From the NCBI RefSeq assembly GCF_040869045.1, contig NC_090322.1:178140672-178204671 (forward strand): a DNA stretch of 64,000 bases. The letters are read 5' to 3'. The number at the start of each line of letters is the position of its first letter. Position 1 is the stretch's first letter. This document shows, piece after piece, positions 1 to 10,732 of this stretch. The DNA comes from Eurosta solidaginis (taxonomy: Eukaryota; Arthropoda; Insecta; Diptera; Tephritidae). Below the pieces are notes generated by a model. The model had not been told where the DNA came from. It worked only from the letters and a program-made list of their open reading frames with translations, and made no database searches. The position numbers and the translations under genes were made by a program.

Positions 1-55
1 ATTGTGTTAAACGCATCTATATGAAGAACTGCTAATGTGACGGGAATTTTACTAT

Positions 56-122
56 CTCTTGGACTGCGCCTCTTTTATACTCTCACTTTGCCTCGTTCGC
101 CTATTTCTCCCACGTTCTAGAC
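56..122. repeat. Dispersed repeat segment, also at the window's right end
   Basis: This stretch resembles 63930-63994: both carry a tgcgc...cttttnta core followed by a shared cgttcgcctatttctcc block. It is the sequence into which the hAT element at 123 inserted, and it continues after the second hAT at 4045. The family is not recognised. The similarity is seen directly; that it is a transposon remnant is inferred. Confidence 0.4.
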
Positions 123-2295
123 CAGTGATGATAATCATGGTACATTTGTACTCTTTTTGGTACATTTCGCTTCCCGAAAGTACGTTGGTACAACATTGAC
201 ATATTTGGTACATTTTTGCAAAGCAGCTCTGAATGTACAAAAAAATTAAAAATTTTTCCAACAAAATATATAGTTAAGTTGTTTTGTTGCCGAGCACAAT
301 TTGCCATTTGCAATTATGGATCATTTAAATATGCTTATCAAAAATAGCATACCTAACTGATTCTAAAATTGTGAACAAATTTTGCATCAATAGAATTGAA
401 GCACAGAAATTAATAACTCAAATAAGAGGGCCAGAACATTATAAATCCATAATTGCATTTTGTCAGAAGAATTATTACTCTCTTATAATAGATGAAACGA
501 CTGATATACAAATGTATATCAAAAAATTTTGCAGTTTGGATTCGAATTTTTGATAAAAAGTGCATTGATAGATTTGATGCCTTTGACCGATAGTGGCACG
601 GGGGTATTTTTAATGGGGGTATCTTTGAAAGACCATTCAAACCACTTGAAAAAATGATTGGTTTCACTGCCGACAATTGCTCGGTTATGATGGGAGCAAA
701 AAGCGGAGTTAAATTTAGCTTCAATGGCCGCTTGTGATGTATTTCCAAACAAAATTGATACATTTTTAAAAGACGTAAACTATCATTTTTGTATCAGCCC
801 CTTATGAAGGCAGACTTTCAGAGTTTTCAAGAATATTTCGGTACAGAAACACATGTTATATTAAAGTACGCTCCCACAAGGCGGCTTTCTACACAAGCAG
901 TCATAGATAGAACTCTTGAGCAATGGGATGCCCTCAAGTATTATTTTAATCTTTACGTATTTAAAAATAAAAGCAAAAATCAAAATATTAATCTTATGTC
1001 TGAAATTTTTCATAGCCCCTTTTATAAAGTATATTTTACATTTCTTTCTTATATTTTAAAATGAAATAAATAATGTGAATATAGAAATGCAGTCTGAAGA
1101 TATTCGCATACATTTACTTATTGCCAAATTAAAAATTTTATAAAAAAATCTTATTTAGGCTCCAGTCCTATTTGGATGTCAAATACTGATTCAGACGAAA
1201 ATCATTTAACCCCAGATGAAGTTTACTGCGGTGTTAATGTGGATATTATTCTATCAAACAACCTTTTCGAAAAAAATTACGTACACATATTTAAGAGCTG
1301 TGCTAAACAATTTTGTAGTATTTTATTAAAGAAAGTAAATTTTAATGATAGAACTTTATTGTGGGCTGCAAAGCTTTCACCAGAATTTATTTTAAGCAGT
1401 GAAACAAATAGTATTGTGCCGTTAGTTATGGACTTGTTTCCGAAATCTGCATTTGATAAAATAGAGACAATTAATTCTGAATTTAGAGCTTTAGCAGAGC
1501 ATGAGAGCCTTAATTCAAGAATTTAAATATATGCAGCTTTAGGGAAGAATTAAGATCAGTTAAAAATAAATTAAATGCGCAAATGTTTTCCAATATTTAT
1601 AGAATAGTTCAAGGCATATGTCGCTTCCACAATGATCCACAAACGTAGAAAGGATATTTTCTATGCAAAATTTAATTAAAACTAAATGTAGAAATAGAAT
1701 TCAAACAAACACAGTTTCGAAATTATTAAAAACTAAAAACTTGATGAAATCAACTAACAATAGTTGTCATAATATAGATACGAAAAAAGGCTTTTTGTCA
1801 ATTGAGGTATTTAAAGAACTCAAAGAAGAACTGTTAATGTAGTCATTGAAACACGAGTTTTTAATATAGATATAGGCGACAATTTGTCAACTTTTATACC
1901 TGAATCTAAATCTTTTGTACCTAAAATGTTTTTATGAAATATTTTTGAATTGAATGCAGGTGTTATTTTTTTAAAATGTTAATTTTATGTTCCTTACTGG
2001 TACTCAATAATGTTTTTATACATATATGTACATAATTGTACGCTTCAATCGATAAACTTTTTTTATTATTTTTACTGGAAAAGTATTTCTTCATAAATCA
2101 TATTTCCCTGTTATACTACCTTTAATTTTGTTAGAAAGTTTCCCCGGATAAAACAGTTTTTGGATAAAGAAGCAGAATATAGCTCTAGTTTGGTTCAAAT
2201 TCATATCCGAAGACTTTTGGTAAATTTTTGGATGATTTGGTACATTTTTTTTTCCTCGTTTGGTACAAAATGAAAAAATCCATTTATCATCCCTG
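123..2295 (+). mobile_element. hAT transposon, Buster-like, decayed
   Basis: The ends are inverted repeats: CAGTGATGATAA at the left, and CAGGGATGATAA when the right end is read on the opposite strand. Flanking 8-bp direct repeats are ttctagac (115-122) and tactagac (2296-2303), matching at 7 of 8 positions and fitting the nnnTAnnn target preference of the Buster group of hATs. The inside holds a broken transposase on the + strand. Both ends are rich in a tggtac motif (near 138, 159, 186, 208, 2238, 2261), possibly subterminal transposase sites. The length of 2.17 kb is short for an autonomous hAT, so some coding sequence is probably lost. Confidence 0.8.
371..1842 (+). pseudogene. hAT transposase relic (SCAND3/ZBED-like)
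   Basis: Pieces of one transposase lie in shifting frames. At 479-508 a LIIDETTD block is the first catalytic-acid region of hAT transposases. At about 661-715 lies a TADNCSVMMGAKSG block. At 789-1064 and 1176-1526 are helical-domain segments. At 1645-1665 VERIFSM marks the C-terminal dimerisation region, and the frame then runs to a TAG at 1840-1842. Stops and frameshifts separate the blocks, and no BED zinc finger is visible upstream, so the protein cannot be made. The order of blocks is that of ZBED5/SCAND3-type domesticated hATs, but here the terminal repeats show it is an ordinary dead transposon. Confidence 0.75.
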
Positions 2296-2303
2296 TACTA
2301 GAC

Positions 2304-4044
2304 CAGTGGTCGCGAGCTAGTGAAATAATTATTCGCGCTCACTTCACACCTTATTATTCTCTTTCGTTTAGTATTTGTTGAACAAGCAGAGTAGCAACAG
2401 CTAATGTTTATTTGGAGGTTTCCAAACAGATATTTTGCAAACAAACGCCCACGCACATAGTTTTTTTATGGTTAACTACTACCAGAATAATCATTTTACT
2501 CTTGCTAACACAGCTACAGTTTAAATTTTGGTGACAACTGTTTCAGACTACTTGTCGGCGCGCCATAGCTCAAGTGAGCCAAACTTCCATTTCACGTTCA
2601 TTGTTCAGTCGTTAGCGGGACAGTAACCAAAGATTACTTGATACGAAACATTTGTTTACGCTCTCATTTTTTTCGCTCTCACGAGGGATTTATCTCCAAT
2701 TTCCTGGCAACAATCCCAGATATATCCCTCGCGCCAGCTGAAGCGGGTGCCAAAATAAAAAAAGTGCCAGCTAAAACGAAAAACAGGCGAAAAATGTCGG
2801 TAAACTTCAGTTTGACCTACAACTGTAGAAACGCATTCAAAAATTATGATAAAGATAAAATACTTGTTTTAGTGTAAATATATTTAGTTCGAAGGCGGAG
2901 AGTAAATATTATTTCCCATTCAAAAGTTATCACTAAAAACAGGTTTTGTAAATATGAAGTCCCGATGGACTGGTAATTTTGATCACAGAACCTGGAACGT
3001 CAGACATGTGAGATAAGTCCTATCCACTAAATGATGTTAACTATTATATCCTAGGTCACATTTACTCAAATTTCAACAGAATGTTTGGTTTTCATTGTGA
3101 GTTAAGTGCGTTACAATATTTGACTAATTATAAAAAAAAAAATTTATCTAATTAAAATGTAAATTTTACTTGGATTTGTTCATATTAGCTCTAACTAGTC
3201 GTATTATTGTAAAATAAATTTAAAGAAATCAATATTTTTCAACACTAACTATAAAATCACCGAAATGTATTTCGAAAATCCACATATTCAGATCTATTCG
3301 TTTTGTTTTGAATCGCATCGTTGACAAATGTTATAAAAAATGTGCATTTTGACAGCGCTTTCTCGAAACAAAGAGTCACAAATCCATTCATCTATAACAG
3401 CAACGAATAAACACTGCGCGAGACTATCGCAAAATGTTAAGATTTCCTGTGGGAAATATTATGATGGGGAAACGCAACTCGTAAAACGGCTTTTCCATAA
3501 TTAACTCATCATACAAACAAACGTATTTATGTTTGGATTTTTACTTTTTGGATATTTTATAGGTAATAACCCCTGAAATCAACTGGAGTTTTTTTTAAAT
3601 TATTTTAGCAACAGTTGTAACAATTTCTTCTTTCTGTTAACTGAGCGAAATAGTCAACAAAATTACCTGAATATAGTCAGTCATATATTTTTTAAACATT
3701 TTGTACCTCGCTGGTTCTAGCTCCTGTATTAGTTTCGGTGATATGATTTTTTAAGCGAATGATCGCCACTATTTTTGCGCCATTTGCAATGCTAAGCTGT
3801 TTGACAAACCAAGTTTCATATGCATTTACATGTTATGATATCGGTTATCCTTCGAAGCGAAAACAACTTGCTGAATAAAGGGATTTGAGAATATCTCAAA
3901 CTATTTCTGAGTCAAAATACAAACTTTTTTGATATAAAAGTTTATAAAAAAAGACCATCTGCATGTTGCAATTTTAACTTTTATTATCTGCAAGGAATCT
4001 CACGCTCTCACTTAAATTTTAAAATTAATTTTTGCCAATCACTG
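2304..4044. mobile_element. Second hAT-like element at the same target site
   Basis: The element begins CAGTGGTCGC immediately after the right target copy of the preceding hAT and ends GCCAATCACTG, giving short imperfect inverted ends of hAT type. The 8 bases on either side are tactagac (2296-2303) and gtctagac (4045-4052), sharing CTAGAC. No transposase is visible, so it is non-autonomous. It carries one copy (2637-3405) of a repeat that also builds the foldback at 7838-9330. Boundaries are seen; the assignment to hAT rests on end sequence and target length. Confidence 0.55.
2637..3405 (+). repeat. Copy A of a ~770-bp dispersed repeat
   Basis: This segment, from gatacgaaac to ccattcatctat, is closely similar to 7838-8524 on the + strand and to 8562-9330 on the minus strand. 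Shared landmarks are ctcgcgccagctgaagcggg, gttatcactaaaaacagg and ttgacagcgctttctcgaaa. It holds no convincing open frame; a 79-codon frame at 2638-2877 is not conserved in the other copies. The family is not recognised. Confidence 0.7.
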
Positions 4045-4052
4045 GTCTAGAC

Positions 4053-5027
4053 TTGTCGCGAACGGCCTTCTCGATTAGTTGCTTATTTGCCTCTCTCATA
4101 TACCTGCACCCCATATTAACTGTTGTCTTGTGTATTATGGATATATGTGTATATGTCTGAGTGCATGCGCCGTACATCTCTGCATCTCATATTCTCTATT
4201 TCAGCGACCGCTAGAAACTTCTTATGGAAGCGTGACCACACATACTTTGAAACAAAATTGATATGCAAAAATAAAAAAATGGAGACGGACCTAGTAAAAA
4301 GTACACTGTAAACAAATTTAAAGATATATTTTATTTTTTAGAAATATCCAAAATTTATTTTATTACTTCAAAATTCAAAAAATACGGTCTGGGCATGTAC
4401 GTCACGGGATTTGGCCAACAGAGGGACGAAATAGTTTACGTTCTGCGCATTTACGCACTAATAAAAAATACGAAAAAGCAATCAACGCTTAAGCAAATTA
4501 TATTATATTATTTATTATATTGTATTATATTTTTGTCCGTGCATGTCTATTCTTCATGATTTCTCAAAAAAATAACGACAACCAATCAGCGAGCAGAGAT
4601 GGCGCTGACACGCACACAGTCGGACCTGGTAACTTTCAAAATTAACGTATCGCATTGTTTTCTTGAATGCATTTAAAAATACATACGTTCAGTTAAATAA
4701 ATCAAACAAAGCTTTAGTACAGGTAAACCAAAAATATACCCAAAAATATTACTTCAAAAGTCATTTTACACGAAATTATAGCATTTTAGTTCCTAATGGG
4801 CACAACAGACTACCTTCGGTTGTAGGCGAGAGGATAGAATGCATGCGCGCGGGATGTGTGGTGCGCTTGCCTAAGCGGTGCGCTGGCCTGCGTTTCACAA
4901 AAACAATTGCGTGAAAGCGCTTATGGGGTGACGAACGCTGCTCTATTTCGTTTGCTTGCTTTGTCGTTGTTGTTGTGCATCATTTTTTACTAGCGGCTTA
5001 AATTTGGTCGTTTTTCGTTCGACTTTG
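4053..5027. other. Intronic stretch without a recognised gene
   Basis: This continues the host sequence of the hAT pair. Short frames of 60-83 codons occur but have no family resemblance. AT-rich low-complexity sequence lies at about 4490-4535. Nothing functional is seen. Confidence 0.5.
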
Positions 5028-5031
5028 GTAT

Positions 5032-5510
5032 TGTGACGAATATTAGTATCACTAAGGGATACTATCATCTCTAAGCCGATACTAACGGAGAAAAACGCAC
5101 AAGCACATGCATATATCTGAGATACTCCCAAAAGTAGGCAATCATCAGTGGTAGTATCACTCACATATACACGGGCATATGGCTATACGAGAAGCTATAA
5201 TCGTACATCTGTAGTTATAGCTGATAAATTTATAGCTGGTAAACAAGTAGTAAATTCTAGAAATAGAAATGACTAGAAATATGCCAACGAGGAATCCTAA
5301 GAGTATAAAAGCAGCACCAGCTGAGGCACGACGAATCAGTTTTATTTAAGCAAGCTATTGGTTGTGAAGTATCAGTGTTATTTTGAAGTACTTTAATAAA
5401 GGCCATTTTGCATTATTGAATATTGGAGTTATTTATTCAACAGTTTAGCGATACGAACGTTAGTAGAAGGTGTGAAATAAGCGGAGTTTCAATAAATTCG
5501 ATTCGTTACA
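5032..5510 (+). mobile_element. Solo LTR, 479 bp, with GTAT target duplication
   Basis: The sequence starts TGTGACGAAT and ends ATTCGTTACA (TG...CA), and the 4 bp on each side are identical: gtat at 5028-5031 and 5511-5514. A TATA box (tataaaa, 5304-5310) and a polyadenylation signal (aataaa, 5395-5400) give + orientation. A related LTR lies at 26091-26765. A 4-bp duplication is usual for Ty3/gypsy-group integrases. No internal region adjoins it, so it is a solo LTR left by recombination between two LTRs. Confidence 0.85.
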
Positions 5511-5559
5511 GTATTAAAAGATTTGTGAAGAGCTAAACTAAAAGGTCACAAAAAAGAAT

Positions 5560-5725
5560 TTAAATTGTGTTCCATATGGTCCTTTCAGCGATGTGAGACT
5601 GCCCTCATCCTCTGCTTCCGTAGGCGACTTCCGATGTAAATATTTTTTTTAGCCGGCGCATCATCTTTCATTCGCATAACATGGTCTAGCCAGCGTAGCC
5701 ACTGCGTTTAAACGCTAGACTATGT
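5560..5725 (-). pseudogene. C-terminal fragment of a non-LTR retrotransposon
   Basis: On the minus strand the sequence reads as a decayed W-L-x-HVMRMKDD-like block, the conserved tail that follows the reverse transcriptase in several insect LINEs. The matching upstream part lies at 6620-6835 on the same strand. The two pieces were separated by insertion of the SINE at 5738 and the mini-me-like element at 6082. Clade not resolved. Confidence 0.5.
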
Positions 5726-5737
5726 TGCCGCCGTGTT

Positions 5738-6080
5738 GTGATTGTAGCGTGCTCCGCATACCACACCGAAGATTCTGGGTTCACGCCCCGGGCAAAACAA
5801 CATCAAAATTTTAGAAACAAATTTCTTCAATAGAAGACAATTTTTCTAAGCGGGGTCGTCCCTCGGTAGTGTTCTGGCAAGCACTCCGAGTATATTTCTG
5901 TCATGAAAAGCTTCTCAGCGAAAATACATCTGCCTTGCAGATGCCATTCGGAGTCGGCATTAAAACAAGTAAGTCCATCCCGCCAATTTGTAGGGAAAAT
6001 TGAAAAAGGAGCACGATGCAAATTGGAGAGAAGCTCGGCCTAAAATCTCTTCGGAGGTTACCGCGCCTTACATTTATTTT
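5738..6080 (+). mobile_element. tRNA-derived SINE, near full length
   Basis: The copy starts with a tRNA-like head: an A-box-like gtgattgtagcgtgctccgc and a B-box-like gggttcacgcccc, the internal RNA polymerase III promoter. The body includes aagcggggtcg, ctgccttgcagatgcc and gccaatttgtagggaaaa. The 3' end is agctcggcc...cttcggaggtta followed by ccttacatttatttt. A second full copy is at 53424-53790 and partial copies are at 11983, 25895 and 32581. No open frame is expected. Consensus and target duplication were not determined. Confidence 0.75.
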
Positions 6081-6081
6081 A

Positions 6082-6605
6082 TTATACTTAGCTGAGCAGA
6101 GCTCACACAGTATATTAATTTTGTTCGCATAACGGTACCCCGTAACGGCATAAACTAATCGAGATAGATATAGACTTCTATGTATCACAAAGATCTGGGC
6201 GAAAAAAGAAATTCATTTAGCCATGCCCGTCCGTCCGTCCGTCCGTCCGTCTGTCCGTGAACACGATAGCTTGAGTAATTTTTGAGGTATCTTAATGATA
6301 TTTGCATGTAAGTTTCTGGGCATCTCAGATCGCTATTTAAAATGAACGAAATCGGACTATAACCACGCCGACTTTTTCGATATCGAAAATTTCTAAAAGG
6401 TGCGATAATTCATTACCAAAGACGGATAAAGATATGAAACTTGGTAGGTGGGTTGGCCTTATGACGCAGAATTTAAAATTAGTAAAATTTTGGACAATGG
6501 GTGTGGCACCGCCCACTTTCAAAAGAAGGTAATTTAAGAGTTTTGCAAGCTGTAATTTGGCAGCTGAGTATGTAAGGTTCGGCTACACCCGAACTTAGCC
6601 TTCCT
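6082..6605. mobile_element. mini-me / DINE-1-like element with GTCY microsatellite
   Basis: At 6226-6258 is an uninterrupted run of ccgt units with one ctgt. It is followed by gaacacgatagcttgagtaa, a block about aacgaaatcggactataacc, and a 3' end with a short hairpin (ttcggctacacccgaa, about 6579-6594). A GTCY microsatellite with this conserved surrounding is the hallmark of the dipteran mini-me / DINE-1 family, generally placed with non-autonomous Helitrons. The assignment is from memory of the family's features; the exact ends are approximate. Confidence 0.6.
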
Positions 6606-6619
6606 TATTTGTTTTTATT

Positions 6620-6835
6620 TTATGTTGGTGTCTGCGTGAAGCTCATAGAGCTCATCATTAAATATTCTTCCGTACCCAACGCGTAGACGTCCATAAATCT
6701 TTTAAAGAGCGTTTATTTCTAATACTAATAGAGCCGCCTCATCTCATGTTCTCATGGTCCATGCTTCTGCAGCATATAGCAGGAACAATAAGTGACATTT
6801 AGAGCATGATTTTCATTTCCCGAGAGATTACTTTA
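6620..6835 (-). pseudogene. LINE reverse-transcriptase tail fragment
   Basis: This is similar in content to 10860-11050 (the gctcatagagctcat and ccataaatctt blocks) and on the minus strand belongs to the region after the reverse transcriptase core. It is the upstream half of the relic continued at 5560-5725. Frames are broken. Confidence 0.45.
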
Positions 6836-7122
6836 CTTTCAATTGCCTATTTATTTCAAAATATCATTTATTGGAAAGAGTGATTCTTCGCTGGATGTCA
6901 GAGCTGATGTTGTTGTTTGTGTTAATGCTGGTTCCCAAACGAAATTGAGATGGAACTTCCTCAAATCAAATTCAGAGAAAGGGTGTTTTTGAACTATTAT
7001 ACGAGTTGGCTTGATATTGTACTGAGCCGTCACAATTTAAACTTAAGCCATTAAATAATACAGAATAAAGAAAAAAGTTGAAAATATTTACCAGTAATAA
7101 CATTACTATATCTTATTTGCAG

Positions 7123-7227
7123 CACGAAGAAGAAATGCGGCGAAACGGAAAAAACTGAAAAGTTTAGGCAAATCCAAGTCCACAGACACAGAAGAAGAGG
7201 AAGGCGATGAAGATTACGGGGACGATG
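7123..7227 (+). CDS. cac: cac exon: I-II cytoplasmic linker of the Cav2 channel
   Basis: The 105-nt exon lies between an acceptor tatttgcag and a donor gtacgt. Read with two leading bases that complete a codon, it gives 34 codons: a basic run (RRRNAAKRKKLKSLGKSKS) and then an acidic TDTEEEEGDEDYGDD stretch, ending in G of a glycine codon. This basic-then-acidic pattern matches the linker between repeats I and II of insect cacophony. The linker is cytoplasmic and in Cav2 channels contributes to regulation of gating and trafficking. Phase: enters with 2 bases, leaves with 1, matching both the exon at 30457 and the microexon at 9911. Repeat I must lie upstream of the window. Confidence 0.9.
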
Positions 7228-7233
7228 GTACGT

Positions 7234-7689
7234 AACTCTTTAAATATGAAAAAAATTTCAAGTTAACGTTATAATCATATGATTATAACGCAAGCGCACA
7301 TCAAAAAATGCACAAAAATTAAATATTTACTATACAAAAAAAATTTTATATATAATTATTAAAAATGTGTTAATCAAATACAGTGGAAAATTCGAATGTT
7401 GCGTGTTATCAAAGAATACCTAAAGCACGTTTTACAAATAATACATTAAAAAAATATATTTTTTAAAATTCTCACACAAAAATCTAAAAAAAAAATGTTT
7501 GCAAAATTTTTATTTAATGCGCATGAGCAGCCATATGTGCAGGCAACTCATGTTGTTAACCCTAAAACAGTGGTGCACAACGTCGGCAGAGGTTCGAATA
7601 CAAAAGTAACTTTTTTTGTAGAATTATTTGTTTACATGGAGGATGTTTGAACATAGAACCCATGCATGAGATGTTTACTGCTTGAAACA
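7234..7689. other. Intron start, no gene
   Basis: AT-rich intronic sequence follows the exon donor. No open frame or recognised repeat is seen. Confidence 0.5.
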
Positions 7690-7837
7690 AACTTTTTTTA
7701 TTTGATGGGATACATCAACTTCCGGCGCAGTACGATTTTGACATCTGTCCATCGAATTTACAAAAACAAAGTACAATGAACTTTTATTTTTGTTTTTGTA
7801 GGTATGTCACTTTGCTGCCACCTTGTATCGTTCCGCC
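7690..7837. repeat. Dispersed repeat fragment shared with 49690-49812
   Basis: The block gatacatcaact...ggcgcagtacgattttgaca and the following gtccatcgaatttacaa recur at 49757-49812. A cttgtatcgttccgccatgc segment (7831 region) appears inverted at 49697-49720 (gcatggcggaacgatacaag). The segments keep the same elements but in different relative orientation, as in a short inverted-repeat transposon. Family unknown. Confidence 0.5.
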
Positions 7838-9330
7838 ATGCAACAATCACATATAAATCCCTCGCGCCAGCTGAAGCGGGTGCCAGAACAAAAAATGTAC
7901 CAGCTAAAACGAAAAACCGCCCAAAAATTTCGGTAAAATTTAGTTTGTCCTAACACTGTAGAAAAGCGTTCAAAAATTATGGGAAAAAAGATAAAAATAC
8001 TTGTTTTAGTGTAAATATTCGAAGGCGGAGGGTAAATATTATTTCTCATGAAAAAGTTATCACTAAAAACAGGTTTTGTAAAAATGAAGTCCCGATGCAA
8101 CCAGTCCATTTTGATCACAGAAACTGGAACGTCAGACATGTAAGTTAAGCCCTATCCACTAAATGATGTTAACTATTATATCCTTGGTCCGATTTACTCA
8201 AATTTCAACAGAATGTTTGGTTTTCACTGTGAGTTAAATGCGTTACAATACTTGACTAATTAATTTAATAAAAATGTAAATTTTACTTAGATTTATTTAT
8301 ATTTGACCCTAACTAGTCGTATTATTGTAAAATAAGTTTAAAGAAATAAATATTTTTTTAATTATTTTATTAAATGATTGTAACTATAAAATTGCCGAAA
8401 TGTATGTCCAAAATCCCCATATTCAGATCTATTCATTTTTGTTTCGAGTGGCATCATTGACAAAAATGTACATTTTGACAGCGCTCTCTCGAAACAAAGA
8501 GTCGCAAATCCATTCATCTATGACTTGCTTTTTTACTGAAGCGGCAGTTATGCGGCAGCATATATGAATGGATTTGCAACTCTTCGTTTCGAGAGAGCGC
8601 TGTCAAAATGCACATTTTTTATAACATTTATCAATGATGCCACTCCAAACAAAAATGAATAGATCTGAAAATGGGGATTTTTGACATACATTTCGACGAT
8701 TATAGTTTCAATCATTTAATAAAATTATAGTCATAAAATATTTATATCCTTAAAGTTATTTTAAAATAATACAACTAGTTAGAGTTAGATATAAACGAAT
8801 CTAAGTAAAACTAACATTTCGATTAAATTAATTAGTCAAATATTGTAACGCATTTAACTCGCAGTGAAAACCATATATTCTTTTGAAATTTCAGTAAATC
8901 GGACCTGATATAATAGTTAACATTATTTAATGGATAGGGTTTATCCTACATGTCTGGCGTTCCAGGTTCTGTGATCAAAATGGACTGGTTGCATCGGGAG
9001 TTCATATTTACAAAACCTGTTTTTAGTGATAACTTTTGAATGGGAAATAGTATTTACCCTCCGCCTTCGAACTAATAATACTTACACTTAAACAAGTATT
9101 TTTATCCTTTTTCCTATAATTTTTGAACGCTAGTCTACAGTTGTAGGTCAAACTAAAGTTTACCAAAAATTTTGGCACGTTTTTCGTTTTGGCTGGCACA
9201 TTTTTTGTTCTGGCACCCGCTTCAGCTGGCGCGAGGGATTTATCTGTGATTGTTGCCAGCAACAACTAGAAGATAAATCCCTCGTGAGAGCGAAAATATG
9301 AGAGCGTAAACAAAAGATTCGTATCAATCT
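7838..9330. repeat. Large foldback: inverted copies B and C of the ~690-bp repeat
   Basis: Copy B (7838-8524, +) and copy C (8562-9330, minus) are inverted copies separated by only about 37 bp. Matching landmarks are cgcgccagctgaagcggg (7864) with cccgcttcagctggcgcg (9218), and gagagcgctgtcaaaatg (8592) with its complement in copy B near 8475. Copy A is at 2637-3405. Transcription of the cac intron would place an almost perfect long hairpin in the pre-mRNA. No coding frame is conserved between copies. Confidence 0.8.
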
Positions 9331-9910
9331 AATCTATGGTACGGACGTTTGTCGTACGAAACACGTTTGACCGAACTCTCAAGCCCGTAGGAATCAATGT
9401 GTGCGCCTGTGTACATGTACATAACATATTTGTGTGTTTTGTTTACAGATAAGCACTGTTGCCATTGACTATTTTGCATGCATGCTTATGGTCAGAGAGC
9501 AACAAATGAGAGAGTTTCGTATCAAGTTATCCTTGCTTCAATCAGTTAAAATCTTATGCGTTGGATCTATGCTCAAAAATCCTTCATGTAAACACATACT
9601 ACCACAAACAAAGTTGCCTGCATTGTTTTGCACCACTACCCTAAAATAAAACACACTTGCACTAACACTAAGCGCTCCACCATAAATATGTCAATTCATT
9701 TTTTTTTTGTTTATTATAATTCTTGTGTGTTGCTTTTCCTGTTTTAAATATTACCCATATACTTTAATTATATATTGTGTTTTTTATCTTTCTCTTTTTG
9801 TGTTGTTTTGTGTATTCTTCAAATTACGCCAAATAAAAAAAATATTATATACACGCATTATTTATTTAATTTGTGTCACCATAAAATTTCTTTTTATATA
9901 ATAACAACAG
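9331..9910. other. Intronic stretch upstream of the microexon
   Basis: No gene or repeat is recognised. The last 200 bases are T-rich and lead into the acceptor at 9910. Confidence 0.45.
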
Positions 9911-9934
9911 AGGGTGGTGAAAAAGGAGATGAAG
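9911..9934 (+). CDS. cac: Candidate 24-nt cac microexon, I-II linker
   Basis: The 24 bases lie between an acceptor (T-rich tract, then ataacaacag) and a donor gtaaat. The preceding exon ends in one base of a codon and the next begins with two. Inserting these 24 bases keeps the frame and adds eight residues, EGGEKGDE, just before GYLKS. Skipping gives DDGYLKS. The acidic, glycine-rich composition matches the end of the 7123 exon. This fits an optional cassette exon of the I-II linker, but no transcript was seen. It could also be a chance open segment, although splice sites, phase, length and composition all agree. Confidence 0.55.
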
Positions 9935-9940
9935 GTAAAT

Positions 9941-10732
9941 CTATTGTTTATTTTCTTTTTTTTTATTCATTTATTTAGCCCACAGTCAATGTAGAATTTT
10001 TTTAATGTATAAATTGTATATTTCTTTCAAATTTTAAATAAATTTCTTGTAAACATTCTTTCTACTGTTTTAGTCCTTTTTAATCTTTTTTTTTTTTTTA
10101 ATTATTATTCATCAATCATTTTCGTGTTGTAAATAGTACAAGCTTAGATTTCTCCCTAATAAATGCTTTAAAGCTAACTATTTATAACTTTTACTTCAGA
10201 ATACTAGAACAAATGAACTTTCATTGCTTAGCGATGTACCTATATTTATAAATCTGTATTCATATATATTATTGCAAGCTCCTTGGGATTTTCATTAACA
10301 TACTTTTATGAACATCTTTGCTAAACTTATCCCATTTCTTATTTAAAGTTATAACGCATCTAAATAATATGGAATTCCGTCATAAACCTCCACAGGCAGA
10401 CTTTGAACCACATGGGCAGCAAGTAACAGAAACAAAAACAGTTAGTTATACCAGCTCCTATGCTACTTGTCCAAAACTGCTTTGAAGTCGACTATAATAT
10501 GTTGTCTATTTTCTTACTGGTCTTCTCCAGAATATCTAGCATTACGTAAATCCAGTCAATACGAATTTAAACAAACAAATAAGTTTGTTGACGCCGGTCT
10601 TCAGTATTTCTCACAGGACGCTATCTACCCTATAGGGCAAATCTCTCGTTTGCCCTCTTTCTCTTTTACGTTATCTCTTTTTCAGTTCCGAACTAGATAA
10701 TATAATAATAATAATAAACCCTACCTAAACCA
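9941..10732. other. Intronic stretch with no gene
   Basis: T-rich and AT-rich intron. Nothing is recognised apart from a (TAA)n run at about 10699-10716 that is the tail of the adjoining LINE fragment. Confidence 0.45.

Noticed and set aside
410..763. 117-codon open frame on the minus strand.
   Set aside because: It is the antisense shadow of the hAT transposase blocks on the + strand and has no family resemblance of its own.
10397..10423. A 27-nt segment between cctccacag and gtaaca that looks like another cac microexon.
   Set aside because: In the phase required by the flanking cac exons it contains a stop codon (TGA), so it cannot be coding there.
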